From assembly GCA_943329105.2 (NCBI GenBank), contig CALQCP020000054.1, positions 1 to 11,141 of the forward strand: DNA of 11,141 nt, given 5' to 3'. Positions 4,781-11,141 of the stretch are shown one piece after another (the stretch's first letter is position 1; the number at the start of each line of letters is the position of its first letter). Made by a program: the position numbers and the translations under genes. Source of the DNA: Chitinophaga pinensis. Its GTDB lineage: Bacteria > Planctomycetota > Phycisphaerae > Phycisphaerales > SM1A02. The notes below the pieces were generated by a model, which was not told the DNA's origin, did no database searches, and saw only the letters and a program-made list of their open reading frames with translations.

Positions 4781-6541
4781 TCAGTTCGCGCAAAGGCCCC
4801 AATCTGCAAGTAACGCTCCCAAGTCAGCGCCGTTGATGATGCCATCGTGGTTGAGGTCAACGCCCGGTTGCCCAGTCATACCCCATGCTGCAAGCAGGAT
4901 GCCGAGGTCGGCCCCATCGGTCGAGCCGCTCTGGTTGAAATCGGTGGGGCAGTCGAGCAGCAGGCTCTCGCATGTGTCGACGACGCCGTTTTGGTTTGAA
5001 TCCGGCGAGTAGCCCGCGGCGATCTCGCAACTGTCGAGGAGACCGTTGGCGTTGCAGTCGGCGGGCAGGGCGCCGATGTAGTCAAGCGATGCTTCGATCC
5101 ACGTGCCGCCGTTGTTGGCGTTACAGCCCGCGGGGTCAACCGCGATGGATGGTTCCATCACCACGCGGAGCGCACCGTCCGCGCCGATTGCAGCGTTGAA
5201 CTGCTGAGAGTTGAGGGTGAAGGTTGAGATACTTGGAATGCCGGGATTCTCGCAGTCAGTGGTGTTCTGCAGGGCGTGCTCGTCGAAGCCGGGGCCCACC
5301 TTTACGCGCACATACTCTTGCAAACCGCTGAAGTCGCCGTGGCCATGGATACGCAGCGTGACCGGCGATTGCGCACGGACCGCCGAAGGGATCGTCCATG
5401 TTTGATTCGCATTGAAGCCGATGGGCGAGAGACGACCGGAGTGCACTGCGAGTGTCAGTTCTTTCTCGCAGGTGTCACCGAGTCCGTTGCTGTTGCAGTC
5501 TTCGAGGGTGTCGAAGCGTGCGTTACAGGAGTCGAGAATGAAATCGCCGTTGCAATCGTGACCTGCGATTTCGGTGGAATCGGTGATGCCATTGTTGTCG
5601 CAGTCGGTGTTGGTGAGCGTGACGGTGTGCATCCCCCCTGCGGCGACACTTGAGCACGTCCCGAGGTCGATGGGCGTGTTGCACTGGCCGGAGTCGTTCC
5701 ATCCCCAGCATCTGACTGTGCCACCGGTTCGGAGTGCGATGGAGTGTTGGCCGCCCCCCGCGACGCTTGAGCATGGTCCGAGATCCGCTGGCGTGTCGCA
5801 CTGGCCGTTGCCGTTGTATCCCCAGCAACGTACGCCTCCATCCGATCGAATTGCTCGGGTGCTCGCGGAGGCTGCGGCGATACCTCTACACGGACCGAGG
5901 TTAGCCGGTATGTAACACTGGCCATATTGGTTGTCTCCCCAACATCGCACGGCGCCATCGGTGCGGAGTGCTACGGTGTGGACAACCCCTGCGGCGACAC
6001 TTGAGCACGGTCCAAGGTCATCGGGTGTACCGCATTGGCCGTAAGCATTCCATCCCCAGCATCTGACTGCGCCGTCAATTCTGAGTGCGATGGTGTGGTA
6101 GCCCCCTCCGGCGACGCTTAAGCATGGTCCGAGGTCGCTTGGCGTGTTAGACTGACCATATTGGTTTTTCCCCCAGCAACGTACGGTTCCATCTGATCGA
6201 ATTGCTAGGGTGACATTGCCGCCCCCGGCAATACTTCTACAGGGACCAAGGTCAGCCGGTGTGTAACACTGGCCATATTGGTTGTCTCCCCAGCATCGCA
6301 CGGCACCGTCGATGCGCAGTGCAATGGTGTGGTAAGCCCCTGTGGCGACACTGAGGCACGGCCCAAGGTCAGCGGGTATGTTGCACTGGCCCCAGTAGTT
6401 GTTTCCCCAGCATCGCACCAGCCCTTCAGCCTGCACGCTCTGTTCCACCGCAACAACCCCCGCCGTCGCGAGAAACGCAGCGACAAGCCCCGTCCGCGTG
6501 AGGAGTGGACAAGCACGCCCGGTGTGTTTCGATCTGTTCAT
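4781..6541 (-). CDS. Secreted RCC1 propeller protein with dockerin-like tail
   Basis: This is a 586-residue exported protein counted from ATG 6541 (MNRSKHTGRACPLLTRTG). Domains in order: signal peptide (about 14-37); seven 39-residue RCC1-type units (about 41-309), each VRCWGxNxxGQC...DLGPC...HTIALR; short aspartate/cysteine repeats (313-360); a beta-rich module (about 361-492); two more D-repeats (DCNANGLLDSCEI); and a paired dockerin-like tail (about 532-586) ending ADLGALLADWGLCAN. Seven units match the seven blades of an RCC1 propeller, though each is shorter than a classical RCC1 repeat. Units 2 and 5 are variants that lack the His-Thr motif. A GTG at 6568 would add nine residues; ATG 6541 is preferred because paralogues align there. 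No Shine-Dalgarno motif is visible. It is likely extracellular or surface-bound; the ligand is unknown. Confidence 0.9.
   Translation of the reverse strand: MNRSKHTGRACPLLTRTGLVAAFLATAGVVAVEQSVQAEGLVRCWGNNYWGQCNIPADLGPCLSVATGAYHTIALRIDGAVRCWGDNQYGQCYTPADLGPCRSIAGGGNVTLAIRSDGTVRCWGKNQYGQSNTPSDLGPCLSVAGGGYHTIALRIDGAVRCWGWNAYGQCGTPDDLGPCSSVAAGVVHTVALRTDGAVRCWGDNQYGQCYIPANLGPCRGIAAASASTRAIRSDGGVRCWGYNGNGQCDTPADLGPCSSVAGGGQHSIALRTGGTVRCWGWNDSGQCNTPIDLGTCSSVAAGGMHTVTLTNTDCDNNGITDSTEIAGHDCNGDFILDSCNARFDTLEDCNSNGLGDTCEKELTLAVHSGRLSPIGFNANQTWTIPSAVRAQSPVTLRIHGHGDFSGLQEYVRVKVGPGFDEHALQNTTDCENPGIPSISTFTLNSQQFNAAIGADGALRVVMEPSIAVDPAGCNANNGGTWIEASLDYIGALPADCNANGLLDSCEIAAGYSPDSNQNGVVDTCESLLLDCPTDFNQSGSTDGADLGILLAAWGMTGQPGVDLNHDGIINGADLGALLADWGLCAN
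5617..6421 (-). repeat. 117-bp RCC1 repeat array with a 351-bp higher-order duplication
   Basis: Seven in-frame units of 39 codons. The DNA of units 1-3 and 4-6 is related as a triplet. For example TGTAACACTGGCCATATTGG starts at 5911 and again at 6262, and GATCGAATTGCT recurs at the same 351-bp offset. The array therefore grew at least partly by duplicating a three-unit block. Confidence 0.8.
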
Positions 6542-6584
6542 AAGTTCTAAAGGTACTACGGTTGGCACGCGAAGCCAACAACAA
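6542..6584 (-). promoter_or_regulatory. Upstream flank conserved between RCC1 gene and relic
   Basis: AGGTACTACGGT (6551-6562, plus strand) and the CCAACAACAA string that follows recur upstream of the relic start (AGGTACTACGGT at 2754-2765, then CCAACAACAA), with a weaker match upstream of the start at 407. Conservation outside the coding frame suggests a shared leader or promoter element, or simply common descent of the block. No -10/-35 pair is assigned. Confidence 0.4.
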
Positions 6585-6684
6585 TCCCGTGTGATGCACG
6601 GTTCCTAGTCATTTCCTTGCATTCGCCGCCCACGTGACAGCACAGCGTCCGCCATTCACTGGGTGCACGCCACCCATCGTCACC

Positions 6685-9189
6685 TCACTGCACCGGCCCC
6701 CAGCGTGAAAGCAGCACTCCAAGGTCGCTGCCCCCGATGATGTGGTCGCCGTCGAGGTCGCCGACGACAGAATTGGTTCCCCACACTGCCAACAAGAAGC
6801 CCAAGTCGCCACCGCCGATGTCGCCATTCAGGTCAAAGTCGCCGTACGCGTACTGGCAGTCATCAGGCTGGCCGTTGGCATCCTTGTCGGTCGCGCCTGA
6901 GGCGATGTCGCACGAGTCCGGTACGCCGTTGTTGTTGCAGTCGGCGGCGGCGCCGGAGGTGAGGTCGCAGGAGTCGGGAATGGAATTGAGATTGCAGTCA
7001 GGGACGGTTCCTTGACTGATTTCCCACGCGTCGGGAAGTCCGTTGCCGTTGCAGTCAGTCTTGCATTCATCGGGGATGCCGTTGCTATCGACATCATGCG
7101 AAAGACCGGAGGCGATGTCGCAGGAGTCTGGCACGCCGTTTGTGTTGCAGTCGGGCACCGTGTGTGCAGCGACGTCGCAGGAGTCTGGCACGCCGTTTGC
7201 GTTGCAGTCGGGCGTAGTGTTTATGGCGATGTCACATGAGTCTGGCACACCGTTTGTGTTGCAGTCTGGCACAGTATTCGCTGCAATGTCGCACGCATCC
7301 GGCACACCGTTCGCGTTGCAGTCAGGCACGGTGTTCGCGGCGATGTCGCAGGAGTCAGGCACACCGTTTGTGTTGCAGTCTGGCACAGTATTCGCTGCAA
7401 TGTCGCACGCATCCGGCACGCTGTTCACGTTGCAGTCAGGCACGGTGTTCGTCGCTATGTCGCAGGAGTCTGGTACGCCGTTTGCGTTGCAGTCTGGCAC
7501 TGTATTCGCAGCAATGTCGCACGTGTCCGGCACACCGTTCGTGTTGCAGTCTGGGGCTGTGCCTTGACTAATCTCCCACGAATCTGGCAACTGGTTGGTG
7601 TTGCAGTCCACCTGGCAGGAGTCGATCGTTCCATTCTGGTCGACGTCAGTGACGGTCCCGTCTTGGATTTCGCACGCATCAAGCCGGGCGTTGTGATTGC
7701 AGTCCACGGCGCCGGCTGCGATCTGGCAGAGGTCGGAGACTCCATTGCTATCGCAGTCATAGCGCGGGCCGCCGTACTGCACGGTCAGCACCGACGAACT
7801 GTTGGCGCATTGCGTTGCGCTCACCAGGGGCGAGCCAAGGACTTCGACGGCAATGACACCACTCGTTGCCGCACTTGCGAGCAGGCTGTTCCATTGCACA
7901 GCAGTGATGGGGATAATCACCGAATCCGGAGTGTTTGGACAATCACGACCCGTTGTTTGGAAGAGGAGCGAGCCGACAGTGACGCCCCCAAGTTTGAGCG
8001 TGGCATACTCGGTGGTCGCATTCAGATCGCCGATCAAATCAAGGCGGAGAGAAACGAGGGTCGTTGATTGGACGCATCCAGTGAGCGTGCCGACGGCGGT
8101 GACACCTGCGCCGAACGCGCCCATGTTGCTGGTGGTGACAGTGCGAGAGTCATTCTCGCATGCGTCAGGGATTACATTGAGATTGCAGTCAGGGGCGGTT
8201 CCTTGACTGATTTCCCATGGGTCGGGAAGACTGTTGCCGTTGCAGTCGGGCTTGCATTCGTCCGGAACGCCGTTGCCATCCACATCACGCGAAGCGCCAA
8301 TGACGATGTCGCATGAGTCCGGAATCGCGTTGGAGTTACAATCCATTGTCGCGCCGGACGCGATGTCGCACGAGTCAGGGATACTGTTTGCATTGCAGTC
8401 GGGCGCGCCGGCTGCCATTTCACACGCGTCGCCTACGCCGTTGTTATCGCAGTCGGCTTGGCTACTGTTGGCGATGAGTGGACAGTTATCGCAAGCATCG
8501 CCGCGTGTGTCGCCGTCGGTGTTCAGTTGATTACTATTTGCGATGAGTGGACAATTATCGCAGGCGTCGCCCCGAGCGTCGCCGTCGGTATTCAGTTGAT
8601 TGCTATTTGCGATGTTGATGCAGTTGTCGTAGCAGTCGGAGCGACCGTCGAGGTCAGTGTCGATGGTGCATCCTCCACCCCCCCCCCCGCGCAGGCCGAT
8701 CAGCGTGATGGTGCCGGTCCAGGTGCCGGAGGTGCCAGCAGCATTGTAACCGTTACCGATCCAGATCGAAAGGGGCGGATTGCTATTTGCGATTTCGATG
8801 CCGGTCGTGAAGTTCACGGCGCCGACCGAGGTAGTGCCGGGGGCGTTGCTGCCGCCGTTTGGCCAGCTGTAGCGCTGGGTTGCGGAGAGGTTATAGAAAC
8901 CGCCGCACTGCAGCACGCCACCGGTGCTCAACGGAGCCGCGTCAATGTAGACGCACAGGTCGTCGGCGTAGGTGTAAGCGGTGGATGCAGTTAACGTGAC
9001 ATTGATTCTCACGCCAGTCAGGGTCCCGAAGGGCCAGCCTGGTCCATAGGCTTCGACGAAATTCAATCCTGTGAAGGTGGCGTTGGTCAGGGTGAAGGTG
9101 ATATCGGCTGATGCGGCTGAAACCAACGCTGCTGCGGCAAACGTGGAGGCGAGGACGACATATGGCGCGGCGAAGGAGGAAGGCTTCAT
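6685..9189 (-). CDS. Large secreted thrombospondin type 3/D-repeat protein with dockerin-like tail
   Basis: This 834-residue protein has a signal peptide (1-28, ending SAASA), an N-terminal beta-rich domain (29-166), a six-glycine linker (168-173), and thrombospondin type 3-like repeats (178-258; DGDxRGDACDNCPLIANSNQ) expected to bind calcium. DCNxNxxPDSC repeats follow (262-344), then a beta module (about 345-476) shared with the RCC1 proteins, then a long D-repeat region (478-780) containing eight tandem 19-residue units, and finally a paired dockerin-like tail (781-834; GGGDLGFLLAVWG and GGSDLGVLLSRWG). The block DVDxNGxPDECKxDCNGN...EISQG appears twice (302-330 and 699-727). AGGAG six nucleotides before ATG 9189 fixes the start. 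It lies 50 nt behind the gene ending at 9240 and may be co-transcribed. It is probably a calcium-stiffened extracellular stalk or adhesin; the function is inferred. Confidence 0.9.
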   Translation of the reverse strand: MKPSSFAAPYVVLASTFAAAALVSAASADITFTLTNATFTGLNFVEAYGPGWPFGTLTGVRINVTLTASTAYTYADDLCVYIDAAPLSTGGVLQCGGFYNLSATQRYSWPNGGSNAPGTTSVGAVNFTTGIEIANSNPPLSIWIGNGYNAAGTSGTWTGTITLIGLRGGGGGGCTIDTDLDGRSDCYDNCINIANSNQLNTDGDARGDACDNCPLIANSNQLNTDGDTRGDACDNCPLIANSSQADCDNNGVGDACEMAAGAPDCNANSIPDSCDIASGATMDCNSNAIPDSCDIVIGASRDVDGNGVPDECKPDCNGNSLPDPWEISQGTAPDCNLNVIPDACENDSRTVTTSNMGAFGAGVTAVGTLTGCVQSTTLVSLRLDLIGDLNATTEYATLKLGGVTVGSLLFQTTGRDCPNTPDSVIIPITAVQWNSLLASAATSGVIAVEVLGSPLVSATQCANSSSVLTVQYGGPRYDCDSNGVSDLCQIAAGAVDCNHNARLDACEIQDGTVTDVDQNGTIDSCQVDCNTNQLPDSWEISQGTAPDCNTNGVPDTCDIAANTVPDCNANGVPDSCDIATNTVPDCNVNSVPDACDIAANTVPDCNTNGVPDSCDIAANTVPDCNANGVPDACDIAANTVPDCNTNGVPDSCDIAINTTPDCNANGVPDSCDVAAHTVPDCNTNGVPDSCDIASGLSHDVDSNGIPDECKTDCNGNGLPDAWEISQGTVPDCNLNSIPDSCDLTSGAAADCNNNGVPDSCDIASGATDKDANGQPDDCQYAYGDFDLNGDIGGGDLGFLLAVWGTNSVVGDLDGDHIIGGSDLGVLLSRWGPVQ
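7105..7560 (-). repeat. Eight tandem 57-bp units with a 114-bp dimer pattern
   Basis: Eight in-frame copies encode TVPDCNxNGVPDSCDIAAN. The anchor GTTGCAGTC recurs every 57 bp from 7144 to 7600. Two unit types alternate in the middle of the array: type A at 7261, 7375 and 7489 and type B at 7318 and 7432. The 7261 and 7375 copies are identical over more than 40 nt. A dimer of 114 bp was therefore duplicated more recently than the single unit. Confidence 0.9.
8678..8688 (-). repeat. Run of 11 C (11 G on the coding strand)
   Basis: An uninterrupted homopolymer lies in the codons for the glycine linker (residues 168-171) of the 834-residue protein, between its N-terminal beta domain and its calcium-binding repeats. 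Gain or loss of one base would cut off everything after the linker, including the dockerin-like tail. Confidence 0.9.
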
Positions 9190-9239
9190 GAAATCTCCTA
9201 ATTTCTAGTATTCAGGTTCAGCTAGGCCGTGGCAGTCGG

Positions 9240-10832
9240 TTAGTTAACGACGCCCCAACGTGAGAGCAATCGTCCGAGGTCAGCACCGTCGATGCGTTGG
9301 TTGCCGTCAAGATCCCCGTAGGGTGGATTTGTGATTCCCCACAGGGCGAGAAGGCCACCAAGGTCTGCTCCGTCGATGTTCCCGTCGAGGTTGAGGTCTC
9401 CGTACAGCAGTTCGCAGGAGTCGAGTTTGCCGTTTTGATTTTCATCTTCGGCTCCGGCGGTGATATCGCAGGAGTCGGGCTTTCCGTTCAGGTTGCAATC
9501 GATAGCGGTACCAGCGGCGATGTCGCAGGCATCGATGCTTCCGGAGTTGTTGCAATCGAAGGCGGGGTTGGTTGCGATGTCGCAGGAGTCCGGGATGGCG
9601 TTCTGGTTGCAATCTTGAACCATATTCTGTGAGATCTCCCATGCGTCGGGCAGGTCATTGTTGTTGCAATCGGTCTTGCATTCGTCGGGGATGCCGTTAC
9701 GGTCAACATCAGTACTGCCGCCACCCACTGCTACATCGCAGGAATCTGGTCGTGCGTTGGAGTTGCAGTCTGGGACGAGGTTGTTTGCGAGTTCGTATGT
9801 ATCCGGCAGGCTGTTACCGTTGCAATCGATTTCGCAGGCATCCAGTCTTCCGTTGAGATTGATGTCTGTCGCGCCTTGAGCAATCTCGCATGAGTCAATA
9901 AGTAGGTTGTTGTTGCAATCGCTGGTAGCGGGGCTAGTGGCAACATCACATTCATCATCGAGACCATTGGCATCGCAATCAATGATGTCGCGGTTGTAGT
10001 TGAGTGTCACACTGAGTGTGGCAGCGGAACAACCGGCACTCGTGGCGTTGAGGGATGGCTCGATTCGAACTTCAAGTTCACCGTCGGTGGTGAGTTTGAG
10101 GAATTGCGCAGGTGGAATGGTGAATGTTGCGGTGCTGAGTGCTGCAGCGCAGTTGGTTGCACCTGACCCTGATCCGAAGATGTTTGTGGCGAGAGTGACG
10201 CCATCAATCTTCAGTGAGAGGAACTTGGTTGTAGAGCCAAGATTTCCACGGGCGTTGACGGTGATCGTTGCGCCGTTCGACGATGTTTGAATACCAGTCG
10301 CAGTCCATGAACGGGGATTTGCGAACGAGAATGGTGCGAGTTCGGGGCTCACGGGTGCGTTGACACCTGCGATGCATTGGAGTGCGATGGTGTGTCCGTA
10401 GCCCCCCGCGATGCTTGAGCACACACCGAGATCCGCGGGCGTGTCGCACTGGCCGAAGTAGTTCCATCCCCAGCACCGGACGCTGCCATCGATTCGGAGT
10501 GCGATGGTGTGCAAGTTGTTTCCAGCAACTCTTGAGCACGCACCGAGATCCGCGGGCGTGTCGCACTGGCCGTTACCGTTGTCTCCCCAGCAACGGACGC
10601 CGCCATCGTTTCGGAGTGCGATGGTGTGGTAGCCGCCCCCCGCGACGCTTGAGCATGGACCGAGATCCGCGGGCGTGTTGCACTGGCCGTCGTCGTTCCA
10701 TCCCCAGCATCGCACAGGCCCGTCAGCGCACGCGCTCATTTCGACCGAAACAACCCCTGCCGTCGCAAGAAACGCAGCAACAAGTCCTGTACGGGTGAGC
10801 GCGTTTCTGGCTCCAAGCGTCATGTTCTTCAT
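9240..10832 (-). CDS. Secreted protein with three RCC1 units, D-repeats and dockerin-like tail
   Basis: This 530-residue protein starts MKNMTLGARNALTRTG; its signal peptide core (LVAAFLATAGVVSVE) is almost the same as in the other RCC1 genes of the window. Only three 39-residue RCC1 units follow (38-150), too few for a closed seven-bladed propeller. Then come a beta module (about 165-281), a long run of DCNxNxxPDSC repeats (285-474) including DVDRNGIPDECKTDCNNN, and a paired dockerin-like tail (478-530; DGADLGGLLALWG and DGADLGRLLSRWG). CCGGAGACACT before ATG 10832 gives a Shine-Dalgarno site five nucleotides from the start. The preceding gene stops 26 nt upstream, and the next gene starts 50 nt after this stop, so an operon is likely. 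The low unit number may mean loss of units by recombination, or a protein that must oligomerise. Confidence 0.9.
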   Translation of the reverse strand: MKNMTLGARNALTRTGLVAAFLATAGVVSVEMSACADGPVRCWGWNDDGQCNTPADLGPCSSVAGGGYHTIALRNDGGVRCWGDNGNGQCDTPADLGACSRVAGNNLHTIALRIDGSVRCWGWNYFGQCDTPADLGVCSSIAGGYGHTIALQCIAGVNAPVSPELAPFSFANPRSWTATGIQTSSNGATITVNARGNLGSTTKFLSLKIDGVTLATNIFGSGSGATNCAAALSTATFTIPPAQFLKLTTDGELEVRIEPSLNATSAGCSAATLSVTLNYNRDIIDCDANGLDDECDVATSPATSDCNNNLLIDSCEIAQGATDINLNGRLDACEIDCNGNSLPDTYELANNLVPDCNSNARPDSCDVAVGGGSTDVDRNGIPDECKTDCNNNDLPDAWEISQNMVQDCNQNAIPDSCDIATNPAFDCNNSGSIDACDIAAGTAIDCNLNGKPDSCDITAGAEDENQNGKLDSCELLYGDLNLDGNIDGADLGGLLALWGITNPPYGDLDGNQRIDGADLGRLLSRWGVVN

Positions 10833-10858
10833 AGTGTCTCCGGAAGAGTGCTAGTGAT
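10833..10858 (-). repeat. Conserved stop-to-start leader, copy 3, with ribosome-binding site
   Basis: These 26 nt lie between the TGA at 10859-10861 and the ATG at 10832. They begin ATCACTAGCAC and end CCGGAGACACT. They match the start and end of copies 1 and 2 but have a different centre. The match to copy 1 continues into the coding sequence (ATGAAGAACAT). Confidence 0.6.
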
Positions 10859-11141
10859 TCAGTTCGCGCAAACGCCCCAGTCTGCAAGCAATGCTCCCAA
10901 GTCAGCGCCGTTGATGATGCCATCATGGTTGAGGTCAACGCCCGGCTGGCCAGTCGCGCCCCATGCTGCGAGCAGGATGCCGAGGTCGGCCCCATCGGTC
11001 GAGCCGCTCTGGTTGAAATCGGTGGGGCAGTCGAGCAGCAGGCTCTCGCACGTGTCAACGACGCCGTTTTGGTTTGAATCCGGCGAGTAGCCCGCGGCGA
11101 TCTCGCAACTGTCGAGGAGACCGTTGGCGTTGCAGTCGGCA
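10859..11141 (-). CDS. Dockerin-tailed protein, C-terminal part (cut by right edge)
   Basis: Only the last 93 residues are present. They contain DCNANGLLDSCEIAAGYSPD, a second D-repeat and CESLLLDCP, then a paired dockerin-like tail (DGADLGILLAAWGATGQPG and NGADLGALLADWGVCAN). The DNA matches 4781-5063 with 14 differences in 283 positions by hand count, so it is the tail of a close paralogue, probably another RCC1 protein. The 5' part lies beyond the right edge. It is followed directly by the conserved 26-nt leader and the gene at 10832, so the two are likely transcribed together. Confidence 0.85.
   Translation of the reverse strand, partial: ADCNANGLLDSCEIAAGYSPDSNQNGVVDTCESLLLDCPTDFNQSGSTDGADLGILLAAWGATGQPGVDLNHDGIINGADLGALLADWGVCAN

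Noticed and set aside
6542..6568. Start of the 586-residue protein at GTG 6568
   Set aside because: The start-codon alignment with the paralogue at 407 and the relic at 2745 falls at 6541, and there is no ribosome-binding site before the GTG.
6660..6676. Terminator after the gene ending at 6685 (TGGGTG/CACCCA hairpin)
   Set aside because: The stem is only 6 bp and no T-run follows on the minus strand, which is too weak to list.
7105..7560. CRISPR-like array
   Set aside because: The 57-bp units are contiguous coding repeats without unique spacers.
7043..7571. Long plus-strand frames opposite the D-repeats
   Set aside because: They are antisense shadows of the 57-bp repeats and have no independent protein features.

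Overview
The window looks like part of a Planctomycetota chromosome, most likely Phycisphaerae. This is inferred from protein style. Several long secreted proteins are built from DCNxNGxPDSC repeats and end in paired dockerin-like motifs of the form D-N-D-G-x-x-x-G-A-D-L-G-x-L-L-x-x-W-G, a tail typical of that group. Shine-Dalgarno signals are patchy and GC is moderately high. No rRNA, CRISPR array, insertion sequence or integrase is visible.

Layout from left to right. Positions 1-407 (minus) hold the 5' part of an RCC1-repeat exported protein that runs off the left edge. Positions 583-1833 (plus) encode a DUF418-type polytopic membrane protein, the only plus-strand gene and the only ordinary housekeeping-like one. 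Positions 1834-2166 are non-coding, with a strong hairpin at 2105-2130. All genes from 2167 to the right edge are on the minus strand. Read in the direction of transcription they are: the C-terminal tail of an RCC1/dockerin-type protein (11141-10859); a 530-residue RCC1/D-repeat/dockerin protein (10832-9240); an 834-residue thrombospondin-type-3/D-repeat/dockerin protein (9189-6685); a 586-residue RCC1/dockerin protein (6541-4781); an orphan dockerin tail (4763-4638); a GYF_2-domain protein (4610-4089); a coiled-coil lipoprotein (3850-2990); a 32-codon remnant fusing an RCC1-gene start to a dockerin tail (2745-2650); and a small exported protein with a single dockerin loop (2622-2167).

The exported proteins share interchangeable parts: a common signal peptide, 39-residue RCC1 units, an unnamed beta-rich module of about 120-130 residues, cysteine/aspartate repeats likely to bind calcium, and the dockerin-like tail. 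They are probably surface or extracellular proteins displayed or sorted through the tail. The partner is not in the window.

The most notable pattern is signs of rearrangement. A dockerin stop codon is followed after 26-27 nt by a conserved leader and the start codon of the next gene at three loci, and those next genes are unrelated to one another in at least two cases. Two of these leaders sit directly behind gene relics. Repeat arrays differ in copy number (seven RCC1 units against three), carry higher-order duplications (351 bp and 114 bp), and share near-identical stretches between loci 6-10 kb apart. I read the region as a recombining family of modular surface-protein genes. That reading is inference from one window.
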